A stretch of 17,032 bases of DNA from Solirubrobacteraceae bacterium (GTDB lineage: Bacteria > Actinomycetota > Thermoleophilia > Solirubrobacterales > Solirubrobacteraceae): assembly GCA_030038955.1 (NCBI GenBank), contig JASHQV010000139.1, forward strand, positions 1 to 17,032, written 5' to 3'. This document shows, one piece after another, positions 1 through 6,827 of this stretch. A program made the position numbers and the translations under genes. The notes under the pieces were generated by a model. It ran no database searches and had not been told where the DNA came from. It was given only the letters and a program-made list of their open reading frames with translations. Numbering within the stretch: the stretch's first letter is position 1; every line of letters starts with the position of its first letter.

Positions 1-569
1 AGATCAACGGCCCCCCCCGGCTGATGTGCAGGACGCGCCTGGATCAGCTGCCGAGCGACGCGCCGATCACGGTCGAGCCGCTGAGAGCGTTCCCCCCGAT
101 CCGCGACCTGGTCACCGATGTCTCCTGGAACTACGAGGTCAACAAGCTGATCCCCCCGTTCGCGCCGGCGCCGGACGCCGACTTCCTGATCGGCCAGGAT
201 GACGTCGATCGGATGTCGGAGTTCCGCGAGTGCATCGAGTGCTTCCTGTGCCAGGACGTCTGCCACATCCTGCGCGAGCATCGCCTGCACGCCCAGTACT
301 TCGGTCCGCGCTTCCTCGTCCGGCTGGCGAGCCTGGAGATGCACCCGCTGGACACGCTGGACCGTGTCGACCTGGTCAAGGACGAGGCCGGAATCGGCCT
401 GTGCAACATCACCAAGTGCTGCACCGAGGTGTGTCCGGCGAAGATCAAGATCACCGACAACGCGATCATCCCGCTCAAGGAGCGCGTGGTCGATCGCCAC
501 TACGATCCGCTGATGAGGCTGGCGCGCAGGCTGAGCGGGCGTAGCCGCCGCCGAGCTACCGGGACGTAG
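1..569 (+). CDS. sdhB: Succinate dehydrogenase/fumarate reductase iron-sulfur subunit, 3' part
   Basis: Electron-transfer subunit of the membrane-associated succinate:quinone oxidoreductase or fumarate reductase, passing electrons between the flavoprotein and the quinone site. The gene is cut by the window edge: the frame is open from base 3 (INGPPRLMCRTRL, the end of the N-terminal [2Fe-2S] ferredoxin domain), so the ATG at 24 is internal. About 188 residues are visible. Numbering from base 3, the C-terminal cluster domain shows C77-x2-C80-x2-C83-x3-C87 (CIECFLCQDVCH) and C134-x4-CC-x3-C144 (CNITKCCTEVCP), the ligands for [4Fe-4S] and [3Fe-4S] centres. The CIECFLCQ and ITDNAIIPLKERVVDR stretches match the version I recall from Streptomyces rather than the E. 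coli SdhB type. The tail is Arg-rich. The stop overlaps the 3' end of the convergent M50 gene by 14 bp. The flavoprotein gene presumably lies upstream, outside the window. Direction (SDH or FRD) cannot be told from this fragment. Confidence 0.93.
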   Translation, partial: INGPPRLMCRTRLDQLPSDAPITVEPLRAFPPIRDLVTDVSWNYEVNKLIPPFAPAPDADFLIGQDDVDRMSEFRECIECFLCQDVCHILREHRLHAQYFGPRFLVRLASLEMHPLDTLDRVDLVKDEAGIGLCNITKCCTEVCPAKIKITDNAIIPLKERVVDRHYDPLMRLARRLSGRSRRRATGT

Positions 570-1743
570 ACGACGCGCCTTGTCCGAACACCGACTGCAG
601 CGCGCGGCGGACCCGTTCGGCGGTCACGACGCCACGCAGCACCCCCTCGTGGTCGACCGCCATCACCGCACCCAGCCGCCCCAGCGACTCCAGCGACAGC
701 ACGTCGGTCAGCGGCCGATCCGCATCGACGTGCATGACCGCTCCATCCTCGCCTTCCAGCACGGAGTCGATCGTCAGCCATCCCTCGCCGGCGTCGATCG
801 CGACCTGAACCCGATCCCTGCGGGCGATTCCGAGGAAGTGCCCGCCCGGGTCGACCACCGGCAACCACGCCGCACCGTAGCGGAACAGGAACTCGTCGAG
901 CGCCCGTGTCACCGCGGTGGCAGCGGGAATGCTGACCGGCTGCGGATCCATGATGTCGGACACGCGCAGCTCTCCGATCCGCGCCGACACGGCCGTCTGC
1001 AGCAGCGCCGAGCGGGCCGACTGGCCGAGCAGGAAGGCGATCGCCAGCAGCCACAGGCCGGTGAAGCTCCGGTACGACAGCAGCAGCCAGATGCCGATGC
1101 CCGCCATCAGCACGGCGAACCCCTCGCCCAGCTTGGCCGCGGCACGCGTCGCCCGCAGCCGGTCGCCGGTCGCGCGCCACACGGCCGCCCGCGCAATCCG
1201 GCCACCGTCGAGCGGAAACGCGGGCACCAGGTTGAAGCACAGGATCAGCAGGTTCATCGGCAAGAGCCAGCTGAGCGACAGCAGCACGGGGGTGATCGGG
1301 ATAGTCCCGTCGAGCTCGACTGCATGCAGCAGCCGCTGCGGCCCGACGATCGCGAGGTCGGCGGCGAGGCACACGAGCACCACCAGGAACGTGGCGGCCG
1401 GCCCGGCGACCGCGATCCCGAAGTCCTCGCCGGGTGTGCGAGCGTCGCGGCTCATCTCGGTCAGCCCGCCGAACAGGAACAGCTCGATCCTGCTGACGCC
1501 GATGCCGCGCCGGCGCGCCGCGATCGCATGACCGAACTCGTGCAGGATCAGCGATCCGAAGAACAGCAGCACGGTCGCGACCGTGGTCACGTAGGCGACC
1601 CCGTCGGAGGAGTGGAGCGCGCTGCGGAACGACCCGGACAGCAGGAAGATCAGCACGAACAGGACGACGAACCAGGTGCCGTCGACGCCGACCCGGATGC
1701 CGGCCACCTCGAACAGCTTGATAGACCCCGGACGTCGCAACAT
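556..1743 (-). CDS. M50 family zinc metalloprotease (site-2-protease type) with C-terminal CBS domains
   Basis: Predicted polytopic intramembrane metalloprotease of about 395 residues. From the start at 1743 (MLRRPGSIKL), the zinc motif HEFGH is at residues 68-72 in a hydrophobic segment and the second family motif NLVPAFPLDGG at 171-181, giving the two His and the Asp expected to bind zinc. Hydrophobic segments lie near 24-36, 52-68, 108-132, 152-172, 208-223 and 229-240. From about residue 262 (VSDIMDPQPVSIPAATAV) the sequence looks like a CBS-domain pair, usually a nucleotide-sensing regulatory module. An in-frame start 15 codons upstream (1788) would overlap the divergent M32 gene, so I prefer 1743, which leaves 35 bp between the divergent starts. 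No strong Shine-Dalgarno is visible for either. This architecture is close to SpoIVFB/Rip3-like proteases; the substrate is unknown. Confidence 0.9.
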   Translation of the reverse strand: MLRRPGSIKLFEVAGIRVGVDGTWFVVLFVLIFLLSGSFRSALHSSDGVAYVTTVATVLLFFGSLILHEFGHAIAARRRGIGVSRIELFLFGGLTEMSRDARTPGEDFGIAVAGPAATFLVVLVCLAADLAIVGPQRLLHAVELDGTIPITPVLLSLSWLLPMNLLILCFNLVPAFPLDGGRIARAAVWRATGDRLRATRAAAKLGEGFAVLMAGIGIWLLLSYRSFTGLWLLAIAFLLGQSARSALLQTAVSARIGELRVSDIMDPQPVSIPAATAVTRALDEFLFRYGAAWLPVVDPGGHFLGIARRDRVQVAIDAGEGWLTIDSVLEGEDGAVMHVDADRPLTDVLSLESLGRLGAVMAVDHEGVLRGVVTAERVRRALQSVFGQGASSTSR

Positions 1744-1778
1744 GCTGCAATGGTCGCACAGCGGCTGGAGCACTCTCG

Positions 1779-3305
1779 ATGAGCACACCGATCAGCAACC
1801 TGCGCGAGCGCCTGGCCGAGCTGGAGGATCTGCGCAGCGCCGCGGCGGTCCTCAGCTGGGACCAGGAGGCGATGATGCCACCGGAAGGGGGGGCGCAACG
1901 GGCGGAGGTGCTGGCCACGCTCGAGCGCATCCGCCACCAGCAGTTCATCTCCGCCGACACGGGACGGCTGCTGGACGCAGCCGCGGCCGCTGTCGACGGC
2001 ACCGACGGTGACTCGGACGAGGCCTGCCTGGTGCGGGTCGTCAGCCGGCGCTGGAACAAGTTGCGCCAGGTGCCACCCGAGCTGGTCGCCGACGAGGCGC
2101 GCGCCGCATCGATCGGCAGGGAGGCGTGGATCGATGCCCGCCGTCGCGGCGACTTCAGCGCCTTCGCTCCCTACCTGAAGCACAATCTCGAGCTCAAGCG
2201 GCGCTACGTCGACTGCTTCGACGAGTTCGAGTGCGCCTACGACGCGCTGCTCGACGACTATGACCCGCGGATGCAGTCCTCCGAGGTGGCGCGGCTGTTT
2301 GCGCAGCTGAAGGCCGAGCTCACGCCGCTCGCCGCCGAGCTGGCCCGCCACCAGCTGGACGACTCGTGCCTGCACGGTCACTGCTCGACTGGCCGGCAGC
2401 GACGGCTGGTCGAAAAGGTGCTCGCGCTGATTGGCTTCGATCGCCGGCGCTGGCGGCTGGACGATGCCGTGCATCCGTTTGCGACCGGCGTCGGCGCCGG
2501 CGACGTGCGGATCACGACCCGCTGGCACGAGAGCTACTTCCCGGCGGCGCTGTTCGGGGCGATGCACGAGTACGGCCACGGCCTGTATGAAGCGGGTGTC
2601 GACGGATCGCTGCGACGCACTCCGCTCGGACATGGGGCATCGCTCTCGGTGCATGAGTCGCAGAGCCGGATGTGGGAGAACATGGTCGGGCGCGGGCGCG
2701 AGTTCAGCCGCGTGCTTGCGCCACTGGTGGCGCAAGCGTTCGCTGGCCCGTTGCAGGACCTCGACGCTGACACCCTGTATCGCGCGATCAACCGTGTCCA
2801 CCCGTCGCTGATCAGGGTTGAAGCCGACGAGGTGACCTACGGGCTCCACGTGATCCTGCGCTTCGAGCTCGAGCAGGAGCTGCTCGAACAGCGGCTCGAG
2901 GTGGATGACCTGCCCGAGGCCTGGAACGCCCGCATCGGCGAGTATCTGGGGTTGGAGGTGCCCGATGACAAGCATGGCGTGCTCCAGGACGTGCACTGGT
3001 CCGCAGGCCTGATCGGCTACTTCCCCACGTATGCGCTCGGCAACATGATCGCAGGGCAGCTGTGGGGTCAGGTGCACGACGAGCTTCCCGATCTGGACGA
3101 ACAGGTCGAGGCGGGCGAGCTCGACGGCCTGCGCTCCTGGCTGGTCGAGCGCGTGCACCGCCACGGTGCCAAGTTCACCACGTCGGAGCTGCTCGAGCGC
3201 GTCACCGGCTGTCCGATCAGGGTGGAGCCGTTCGTGGACTATCTGCAGACGAAGCTGAGCCGCGTCTACGGCATCTCACTCAACCCCCAGGAGAAGAATC
3301 AGTGA
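1779..3305 (+). CDS. M32 family metallocarboxypeptidase (carboxypeptidase Taq type)
   Basis: Cytosolic zinc carboxypeptidase of 508 residues, the usual length for family M32, which removes C-terminal residues from peptides. The zinc motif HEYGH is at residues 263-267 and the downstream glutamate ligand is in HESQSR (E293). Other family stretches are HPFATGVGAGDVRITTRWHE, SRMWENMVGRG, DEVTYGLHVILRFELE and IGYFPTYALGNMIAGQLW. The ATG at 1779 has a possible GGAG about 10 bases upstream. The N-terminus (LRERLAELEDLRSAAAVLSWDQEA) matches the typical start of the family. Its stop overlaps the GTG of the malate dehydrogenase gene (GTGA), so the two are very probably cotranscribed. The pairing may be just packing, since no direct functional link between peptide trimming and MDH is known to me. 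Confidence 0.95.
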   Translation: MSTPISNLRERLAELEDLRSAAAVLSWDQEAMMPPEGGAQRAEVLATLERIRHQQFISADTGRLLDAAAAAVDGTDGDSDEACLVRVVSRRWNKLRQVPPELVADEARAASIGREAWIDARRRGDFSAFAPYLKHNLELKRRYVDCFDEFECAYDALLDDYDPRMQSSEVARLFAQLKAELTPLAAELARHQLDDSCLHGHCSTGRQRRLVEKVLALIGFDRRRWRLDDAVHPFATGVGAGDVRITTRWHESYFPAALFGAMHEYGHGLYEAGVDGSLRRTPLGHGASLSVHESQSRMWENMVGRGREFSRVLAPLVAQAFAGPLQDLDADTLYRAINRVHPSLIRVEADEVTYGLHVILRFELEQELLEQRLEVDDLPEAWNARIGEYLGLEVPDDKHGVLQDVHWSAGLIGYFPTYALGNMIAGQLWGQVHDELPDLDEQVEAGELDGLRSWLVERVHRHGAKFTTSELLERVTGCPIRVEPFVDYLQTKLSRVYGISLNPQEKNQ

Positions 3306-4291
3306 CAGACACTCCAGTCAACGTGGCTGTGACCGGCGCTGCCGGGCAGATCGGCTACGCGATCCTGTTTCGCATCGCCAGCGGCCAGCTGCTCGGGCCC
3401 GACACCCCGATCCATCTGTCGCTGCTGGAGATCCCGGCCGCTGTCAAGGCGGCCGAGGGAACCGCGATGGAACTCGACGACTGCGCCTTCCCGCTGCTCG
3501 CCGGAATCGACATCGACGACGATCCGGCACGAGCGTTCGACGGCGTCGACATCGCGCTGCTGGTCGGCGCCCGTCCCCGCACGAAGGGCATGGAGCGCAG
3601 CGACCTGCTCGAGGCGAACGGCGGCATCTTCAAGCCGCAGGGACAGGCGCTGAACGAGCGCGCGGCGTCTGACGTGAAGGTCTTGGTGGTTGGCAATCCC
3701 GCCAACACGAACGCGCTGATCGCGCAGCAGAACGCTCCCGATATCCCGCGCGAGCGCTTCACCGCGATGACTCGCCTCGACCACAACCGTGCGATTGCGC
3801 AGCTGGCCAAGCGAGCCGGCACCGCGGTCGGGGCGGTCACGAACATGACCATCTGGGGCAATCACTCGGCGACCCAGTACCCCGACATCTTCCATGCCAA
3901 GGTGGGAGGTCGCAACGCTGCCGAAGTGGTGAACGACCAGCGCTGGCTGGAGAGCGACTTCATTCCAACCGTGCAGAGGCGCGGCGCGGCGATCATCGAG
4001 GCTCGCGGCGCGTCCAGCGCCGCCTCGGCTGCCAACGCCGCGATCGACCACGTACGCGACTGGGTGGGCGGCACCCGGGACGGTGACTGGGTTTCGATGG
4101 CGATCCCGTCCGATGGGTCTTACGGAGTGCGGGAGGGAGTGATCTCGAGCTTCCCGGTCCGCTGCTCGGGCGGCGACTACGAGATCGTGCAGGGCCTGGA
4201 GATCGACGAGTTCTCTCGCTCCCGGATCGACGCCACGGTCGCCGAGCTCCGCGAGGAGCGCGAGGCGATCTCGTCGTTGAAGCTGATCTGA
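3302..4291 (+). CDS. mdh: Malate dehydrogenase (NAD-dependent, type 2)
   Basis: TCA-cycle enzyme interconverting malate and oxaloacetate with NAD(H). It has 329 residues from the GTG at 3302. The start is fixed by an AGGAG Shine-Dalgarno at 3289-3293 and by the N-terminal sequence leading into the Rossmann motif TGAAGQIG (residues 11-18). Substrate-binding arginines sit in GARPRTKGMER (R92 and R98), with NPANTNA at 132-138, the catalytic LDHNRA (D160, R163) and the proton-acceptor histidine in IWGNHSATQYPD (H188). These are the signatures of the cytosolic/chloroplast-like MDH group common in actinobacteria. The acidic E43 after the second beta strand (LLEIP) fits NAD preference. The frame is open further upstream inside the M32 gene, but that extension is not homologous to MDH. 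A strong palindromic terminator follows the stop. Confidence 0.96.
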   Translation: MTDTPVNVAVTGAAGQIGYAILFRIASGQLLGPDTPIHLSLLEIPAAVKAAEGTAMELDDCAFPLLAGIDIDDDPARAFDGVDIALLVGARPRTKGMERSDLLEANGGIFKPQGQALNERAASDVKVLVVGNPANTNALIAQQNAPDIPRERFTAMTRLDHNRAIAQLAKRAGTAVGAVTNMTIWGNHSATQYPDIFHAKVGGRNAAEVVNDQRWLESDFIPTVQRRGAAIIEARGASSAASAANAAIDHVRDWVGGTRDGDWVSMAIPSDGSYGVREGVISSFPVRCSGGDYEIVQGLEIDEFSRSRIDATVAELREEREAISSLKLI

Positions 4292-4297
4292 CAGTCA

Positions 4298-4337
4298 GGG
4301 TGGGGGCTCAGCGCCAGCTGGCGCCGAGCCCCCACCC
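4298..4337. terminator. 40-bp near-perfect palindrome, bidirectional terminator
   Basis: The arms GGGTGGGGGCTC and GAGCCCCCACCC enclose the self-complementary GCGCCAGCTGGCGC. The two 20-bp halves match at 19 of 20 positions. It lies 6 bp after the mdh stop and 4 bp before the stop of the convergent winged-helix gene, the classic place for a shared terminator. There is no U-tract on either strand, as is common in high-GC actinobacteria. Confidence 0.8.
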
Positions 4338-4341
4338 ACCG

Positions 4342-4734
4342 CTAGCTACTCTTGCTCGCGCTGGCGACCGGATCCCAGCCCGAGCCGTTACGGGTGACGA
4401 CGCCGTCGCTGACGAGCTTCGGCATCACCCGGTACAGGTAGTTCGGCTCGATCTTCAGCGCCTCGGCGATCTGCGGGATCGTGATCCCGGGTTGCTTGCG
4501 TACGAGCTGCAGTGCCTGGTTTGCGCGCGTGTTGCCGCCACGACGACCACGCGGCCGAGCGGTACGGGTCGCGCGAGCCGGGGTCGAGCGGGTGGTACGG
4601 GGACTGCGGCGGCGGCCGGGCGCGCGTCGCGTACCGACCAGTGCGGCTCGCGCTGCCTCCAGCTTCGTGACCTCTTGCTGCAACTCCTGCAACCGACTGT
4701 CGATGTCTTTCACAGTCGAGTCAACGAATGACAT
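4342..4734 (-). CDS. Small basic DNA-binding protein: coiled coil, Arg/Pro/Thr-rich linker, winged helix
   Basis: A protein of 130 residues with three visible parts. Residues 1-32 (MSFVDSTVKDIDSRLQELQQ...) are a predicted amphipathic coiled coil that should mediate oligomerisation. Residues 33-70 are strongly basic, rich in Arg, Pro and Thr, with several RGR/GRRR steps resembling AT-hook or histone-H1-like tails. Residues 71-118 (NQALQLVRKQPGITIPQIAEALKI...NYLYRVMPKLVSDGVV) look like a MarR/winged-helix fold. I chose the ATG at 4734 because an AAGGAG ribosome site (complement of 4742-4747) sits 7 bases upstream; a frame extension to 4770 lacks this. It follows the SRPBCC gene by 40 bp on the same strand and may share its transcript. 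I do not recognise a named gene; a nucleoid-associated or global regulatory role is inference from the architecture. Confidence 0.75.
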   Translation of the reverse strand: MSFVDSTVKDIDSRLQELQQEVTKLEAARAALVGTRRAPGRRRSPRTTRSTPARATRTARPRGRRGGNTRANQALQLVRKQPGITIPQIAEALKIEPNYLYRVMPKLVSDGVVTRNGSGWDPVASASKSS

Positions 4735-4760
4735 GTGCTCACTCCTTGGTGGGGAAAGGG

Positions 4761-4774
4761 CAGTGTACACACTG
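4761..4774. promoter_or_regulatory. Putative operator palindrome upstream of the winged-helix gene
   Basis: CAGTG-TACA-CACTG is a perfect 5-bp-arm inverted repeat, overlapping the 8-bp palindrome GTGTACAC, in the 40-bp gap before the winged-helix gene. On the minus strand a TTGACA hexamer (complement of 4773-4778) abuts it, but no convincing -10 box lies at the right spacing. The site could be an autoregulatory operator; this is inference only. Confidence 0.35.
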
Positions 4775-5224
4775 TCAACGCGATTCGACGAGATTCTTCA
4801 ACCGGTTCAATGATTGGCGAGCCTCCCGCTCGGAAGCCTGACCAACAAATACGCGACTGGCCACCGCCCCCAGCGGGCCGCCAGGCGCATGAAATTCGTT
4901 TGTGTAGTCAAATCTAGTGAGGCCGTGATCATCGGCGCTCAAGCGGTAGTGGATACGGGCCTTGGACAGCGCCGGGCCACGACCTTCCCACTCCGCTTCG
5001 CAGGGTCTCCGCACGTCGACGAGCGTCCAGTGCACCTTGAAGTTCACGCCGCGCATGCACAGGACCTGGTCCATCCTGGCACCCGCCTTGGTCGGCTCCT
5101 CCGAGACGTTGCTGACCGAGCGATGGATCGTCACCCAATCGCGCAGCCGCCCGGGATCCATGATCGTGTCGAACACCATCTCGGGTGCGGCATCGATGTC
5201 GACGGAGACGTGGACGAGGCTCAT
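4775..5224 (-). CDS. SRPBCC family protein (START/polyketide-cyclase-like fold)
   Basis: A protein of 149 residues, typical for one SRPBCC domain, a helix-grip fold with a hydrophobic pocket for lipids, aromatic compounds or other small ligands. The N-terminus MSLVHVSVDIDAAPEMVFDTIMDPGRLRDWV has the standard pattern: a beta strand, then 'APxxVFDxIxDPxRLxxWV'. It is followed by alternating strands (FKVHWTLVDVRRPCEAEWEGRG, TRFDYTNEFHAPGG) and a long C-terminal helix ending in RQSLNRLKNLVESR. No signal peptide is seen, so it is probably cytosolic. The ATG at 5224 has only a weak upstream purine run. It lies 73 bp downstream of the SDR gene and 40 bp upstream of the winged-helix gene on the same strand. 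The ligand and function cannot be assigned. Confidence 0.8.
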   Translation of the reverse strand: MSLVHVSVDIDAAPEMVFDTIMDPGRLRDWVTIHRSVSNVSEEPTKAGARMDQVLCMRGVNFKVHWTLVDVRRPCEAEWEGRGPALSKARIHYRLSADDHGLTRFDYTNEFHAPGGPLGAVASRVFVGQASEREARQSLNRLKNLVESR

Positions 5225-5297
5225 CGGGCGGAACTGATCGCGGCAGCGGTCAGCGAGACACTAACCGAGTAACCGAATGAGGCGCCGCCGTTCCTGA

Positions 5298-6212
5298 TCA
5301 GCGCGCTTTCAGGCGCTCGCTCTGCTCCCACTCCCGCAAAGCACGCTCGATCGCTCGGCGCAGCGGGTGTGGACGGACGGCGAGCAGCTGCTCTGCCTCC
5401 CGGTCGCGCGGCAGCAGGTCGGACTCCAGGCTCTCCATCAGCGGGCCGATCAGCTCCCATTGCTCGCCGGCGATCAGCGACGAGATGCGGCTGGCAATCG
5501 GGGTCGCCGTCAGTCGCGACAGGGCGATCGTGGGGCGGTCCAGCAGCATCGCGTCGCCGATCAGCCCGATCAGCTCGCCGTAGCTGACGACGTCGGGGCC
5601 GGCGATGTCAAGCGAGCGTCCGCCGAGCCGCGGGGCAGTCGCGGCACGGGCGAGGTACTCGATCACGTCGCGCTCGTCGATCGGCGCCGTACGGTGCTCG
5701 TGCCAGGCGGGCACGAGCAACACCGGCAGACGCTCGACGAGCCGCACGAGCAAGCGGAACGAGCGCGAGCGCGCGCCGATCACGATCGACGCGCGGAACG
5801 CCACCGAGTCGTCGGTCGCCTGCAGCAGTATCTGCTCGACCGCCAGCCGGCTGGCGAGATGCGGCGAGGTGCGGCCGGAGGTGGGGACGAGTCCCCCCAG
5901 GTAGACGATCCGGCGCACGGATGCCTGGCGGGCGGCGCGCACGCAGTTGCGCGCCGCCCGCCACTCGCGCTCTGCGAAGCTGCCGCCGGCGGACGGCTCC
6001 ATCGAGTGGATCAGGTAGTAAGCGACGTCGACGCCGGCGAGCGCCGTCGCCAGCCCCTCGCCGCTGACCGCGTCGCCCCGGATCAGCTCGACGCCGGCGT
6101 CGACGTCGACGGTGCGCCTGGAGAGGCCGCGGAGCTCGTGGCCGTCGGCCAGCAGGCGGGGCGCCAGACGGCTGCCGACGAACCCGCTGATGCCGGTCAC
6201 GAGGATCTTCAT
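5298..6212 (-). CDS. Atypical short-chain dehydrogenase / NAD(P)H-binding Rossmann protein
   Basis: A protein of 304 residues starting MKILVTGISGFVGSRLAPRL, with the glycine motif TGxxGFVG at residues 6-13 for dinucleotide binding. The stretch VAYYLIHSME around residues 78-87 and the VRRIVYLGGLVP segment match the extended/atypical SDR group often annotated as NAD(P)H-binding (NmrA/YbjT-like). The canonical YxxxK catalytic pair is not evident, so it may be a sensor or a non-classical reductase. I chose the ATG at 6212 because the Rossmann strand starts there; the frame continues 28 codons upstream through the AT-rich region but without family-like sequence. The C-terminal about 40 residues are charged (LRREIERALREWEQSE type), and the order is SDR, SRPBCC, winged helix on one strand. 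The substrate is unknown. Confidence 0.82.
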   Translation of the reverse strand: MKILVTGISGFVGSRLAPRLLADGHELRGLSRRTVDVDAGVELIRGDAVSGEGLATALAGVDVAYYLIHSMEPSAGGSFAEREWRAARNCVRAARQASVRRIVYLGGLVPTSGRTSPHLASRLAVEQILLQATDDSVAFRASIVIGARSRSFRLLVRLVERLPVLLVPAWHEHRTAPIDERDVIEYLARAATAPRLGGRSLDIAGPDVVSYGELIGLIGDAMLLDRPTIALSRLTATPIASRISSLIAGEQWELIGPLMESLESDLLPRDREAEQLLAVRPHPLRRAIERALREWEQSERLKAR

Positions 6213-6435
6213 CGGTGTCCGCTGAGGCTGCCGAGGCGCATCCAGGAAAGCTACGGAAAATCCTCCCAAGTCCGTTTGCCGTCCGCATTTTTCCACCTAA
6301 TAGCAGGGAAAATCACTTGTGAAGAATCTGTTGCGTTTTCCGAGAAACGGGATTGCGAGGCCGGCGCCAAGTGCGCTTTGATGGCTCTGGTCGACGGCAA
6401 CACGAGCAAACCGGAATGGCTGGAGAGGAGTGGAG
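6213..6435. promoter_or_regulatory. AT-rich divergent control region with repeated GGAAAA/TTTTCC motifs
   Basis: This 223-bp gap separates the SDR gene (-) from the small Cys-rich gene (+). Its middle part (about 6245-6360) is clearly richer in A and T than the surrounding sequence. It contains four copies of one hexamer in alternating orientation: GGAAAA at 6255-6260, TTTTCC at 6289-6294, GGAAAA at 6307-6312 and TTTTCC at 6336-6341. Two of them share the longer GGAAAATC. I see no convincing -35/-10 pair and no known riboswitch. It probably holds both divergent promoters and a regulator site. Confidence 0.45.
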
Positions 6436-6666
6436 ATGGCGAACGGAAGGGCACCTGCTGCGAAGGTCTCATGCGATGCGTGCTACTTCCGCCAGAACAT
6501 GCTGTGCGCGCTGACCGACGAGGTCCCGTGCGCGAGCTTCCGTCCGAACCGGCCGGAGGGCCTGCGGCCACCAAGCCAGCTGCGCTTCACGTTCCGCCAG
6601 GAGCGGCGGATGCAGGTCGCGTGGGCGTTCCCATCGCCCAGCGAGCAGGTCGCGCTGCACGCCTGA
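6436..6666 (+). CDS. Small four-cysteine protein (CxxC-type), function unknown
   Basis: A protein of 76 residues from the ATG at 6436, preceded by a good AGGAG (6426-6430) at 5-base spacing; a GTG at 6430 is an alternative two codons longer. The N-terminal half reads KVSCDACYFRQNMLCAL followed by TDEVPCASFRPNRPEGLRPP: cysteines in a C-x2-C-x8-C-x7-C arrangement, suitable for a zinc ribbon or an Fe-S site. The second half (PSQLRFTFRQERRMQVAWAF) has no hydrophobic segment. I have the impression that similar small proteins occur as hypotheticals in related actinobacteria, but cannot name a family. It lies alone between the AT-rich control region and the 38-bp repeats, whose first unit contains its stop codon. 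It reads as a real gene because of the ribosome site and the spacing of the cysteines. Confidence 0.65.
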   Translation: MANGRAPAAKVSCDACYFRQNMLCALTDEVPCASFRPNRPEGLRPPSQLRFTFRQERRMQVAWAFPSPSEQVALHA

Positions 6667-6774
6667 AGGCGCGATTGCCATCGCCGCTTGCGGTGCGTGC
6701 CTGATGACGCGATTGCCATCGCGCTTGCCGGTGCGCGCCTGAAGGCGCGATTGCGATTGCCGCTTGCGGTGCGC
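6661..6774. repeat. Three tandem 38-bp repeats starting at a stop codon
   Basis: Units are 6661-6698, 6699-6736 and 6737-6774, followed by a fragment (GCCTGA) at 6775. Each unit begins GCCTGA, and the first supplies the TGA of the small Cys-rich gene. Shared sequence includes GCGATTGC and a CCGCTTGCGG-type segment. Units differ by a few substitutions. Several short hairpins are possible: GCCT-GA-AGGC at the start of units 1 and 3, CCGC-TT-GCGG, and AGGCGCG pairing with CGCGCCT across unit 3. The period (38) is not a multiple of three, which argues against a coding repeat. Confidence 0.85.
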
Positions 6775-6827
6775 GCCTGAGCGAGCTGCCGCCAAGCCCT
6801 CCAGATAGAGTGGGCCGCGATCGGCGA

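Noticed and set aside
500..2059. A 519-codon minus-strand frame spanning the M50 protease and the start of the M32 gene
   Set aside because: It runs in another frame over the M50 gene, with Arg/Ala-rich composition and no motifs.
3062..3301. N-terminal extension of malate dehydrogenase
   Set aside because: The frame is open inside the M32 gene, but the extension is Arg-rich shadow sequence, and a proper AGGAG-GTG start exists at 3302.
5225..5297. Tandem CGGTTA motifs (minus strand) upstream of the SRPBCC gene as an operator
   Set aside because: Only two short copies 8 bp apart with no symmetry or clear promoter; too weak to call.
6661..6774. CRISPR-like array from the 38-bp periodic repeat
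   Set aside because: The repeats are directly adjacent with no spacers, and no cas-like gene is present.
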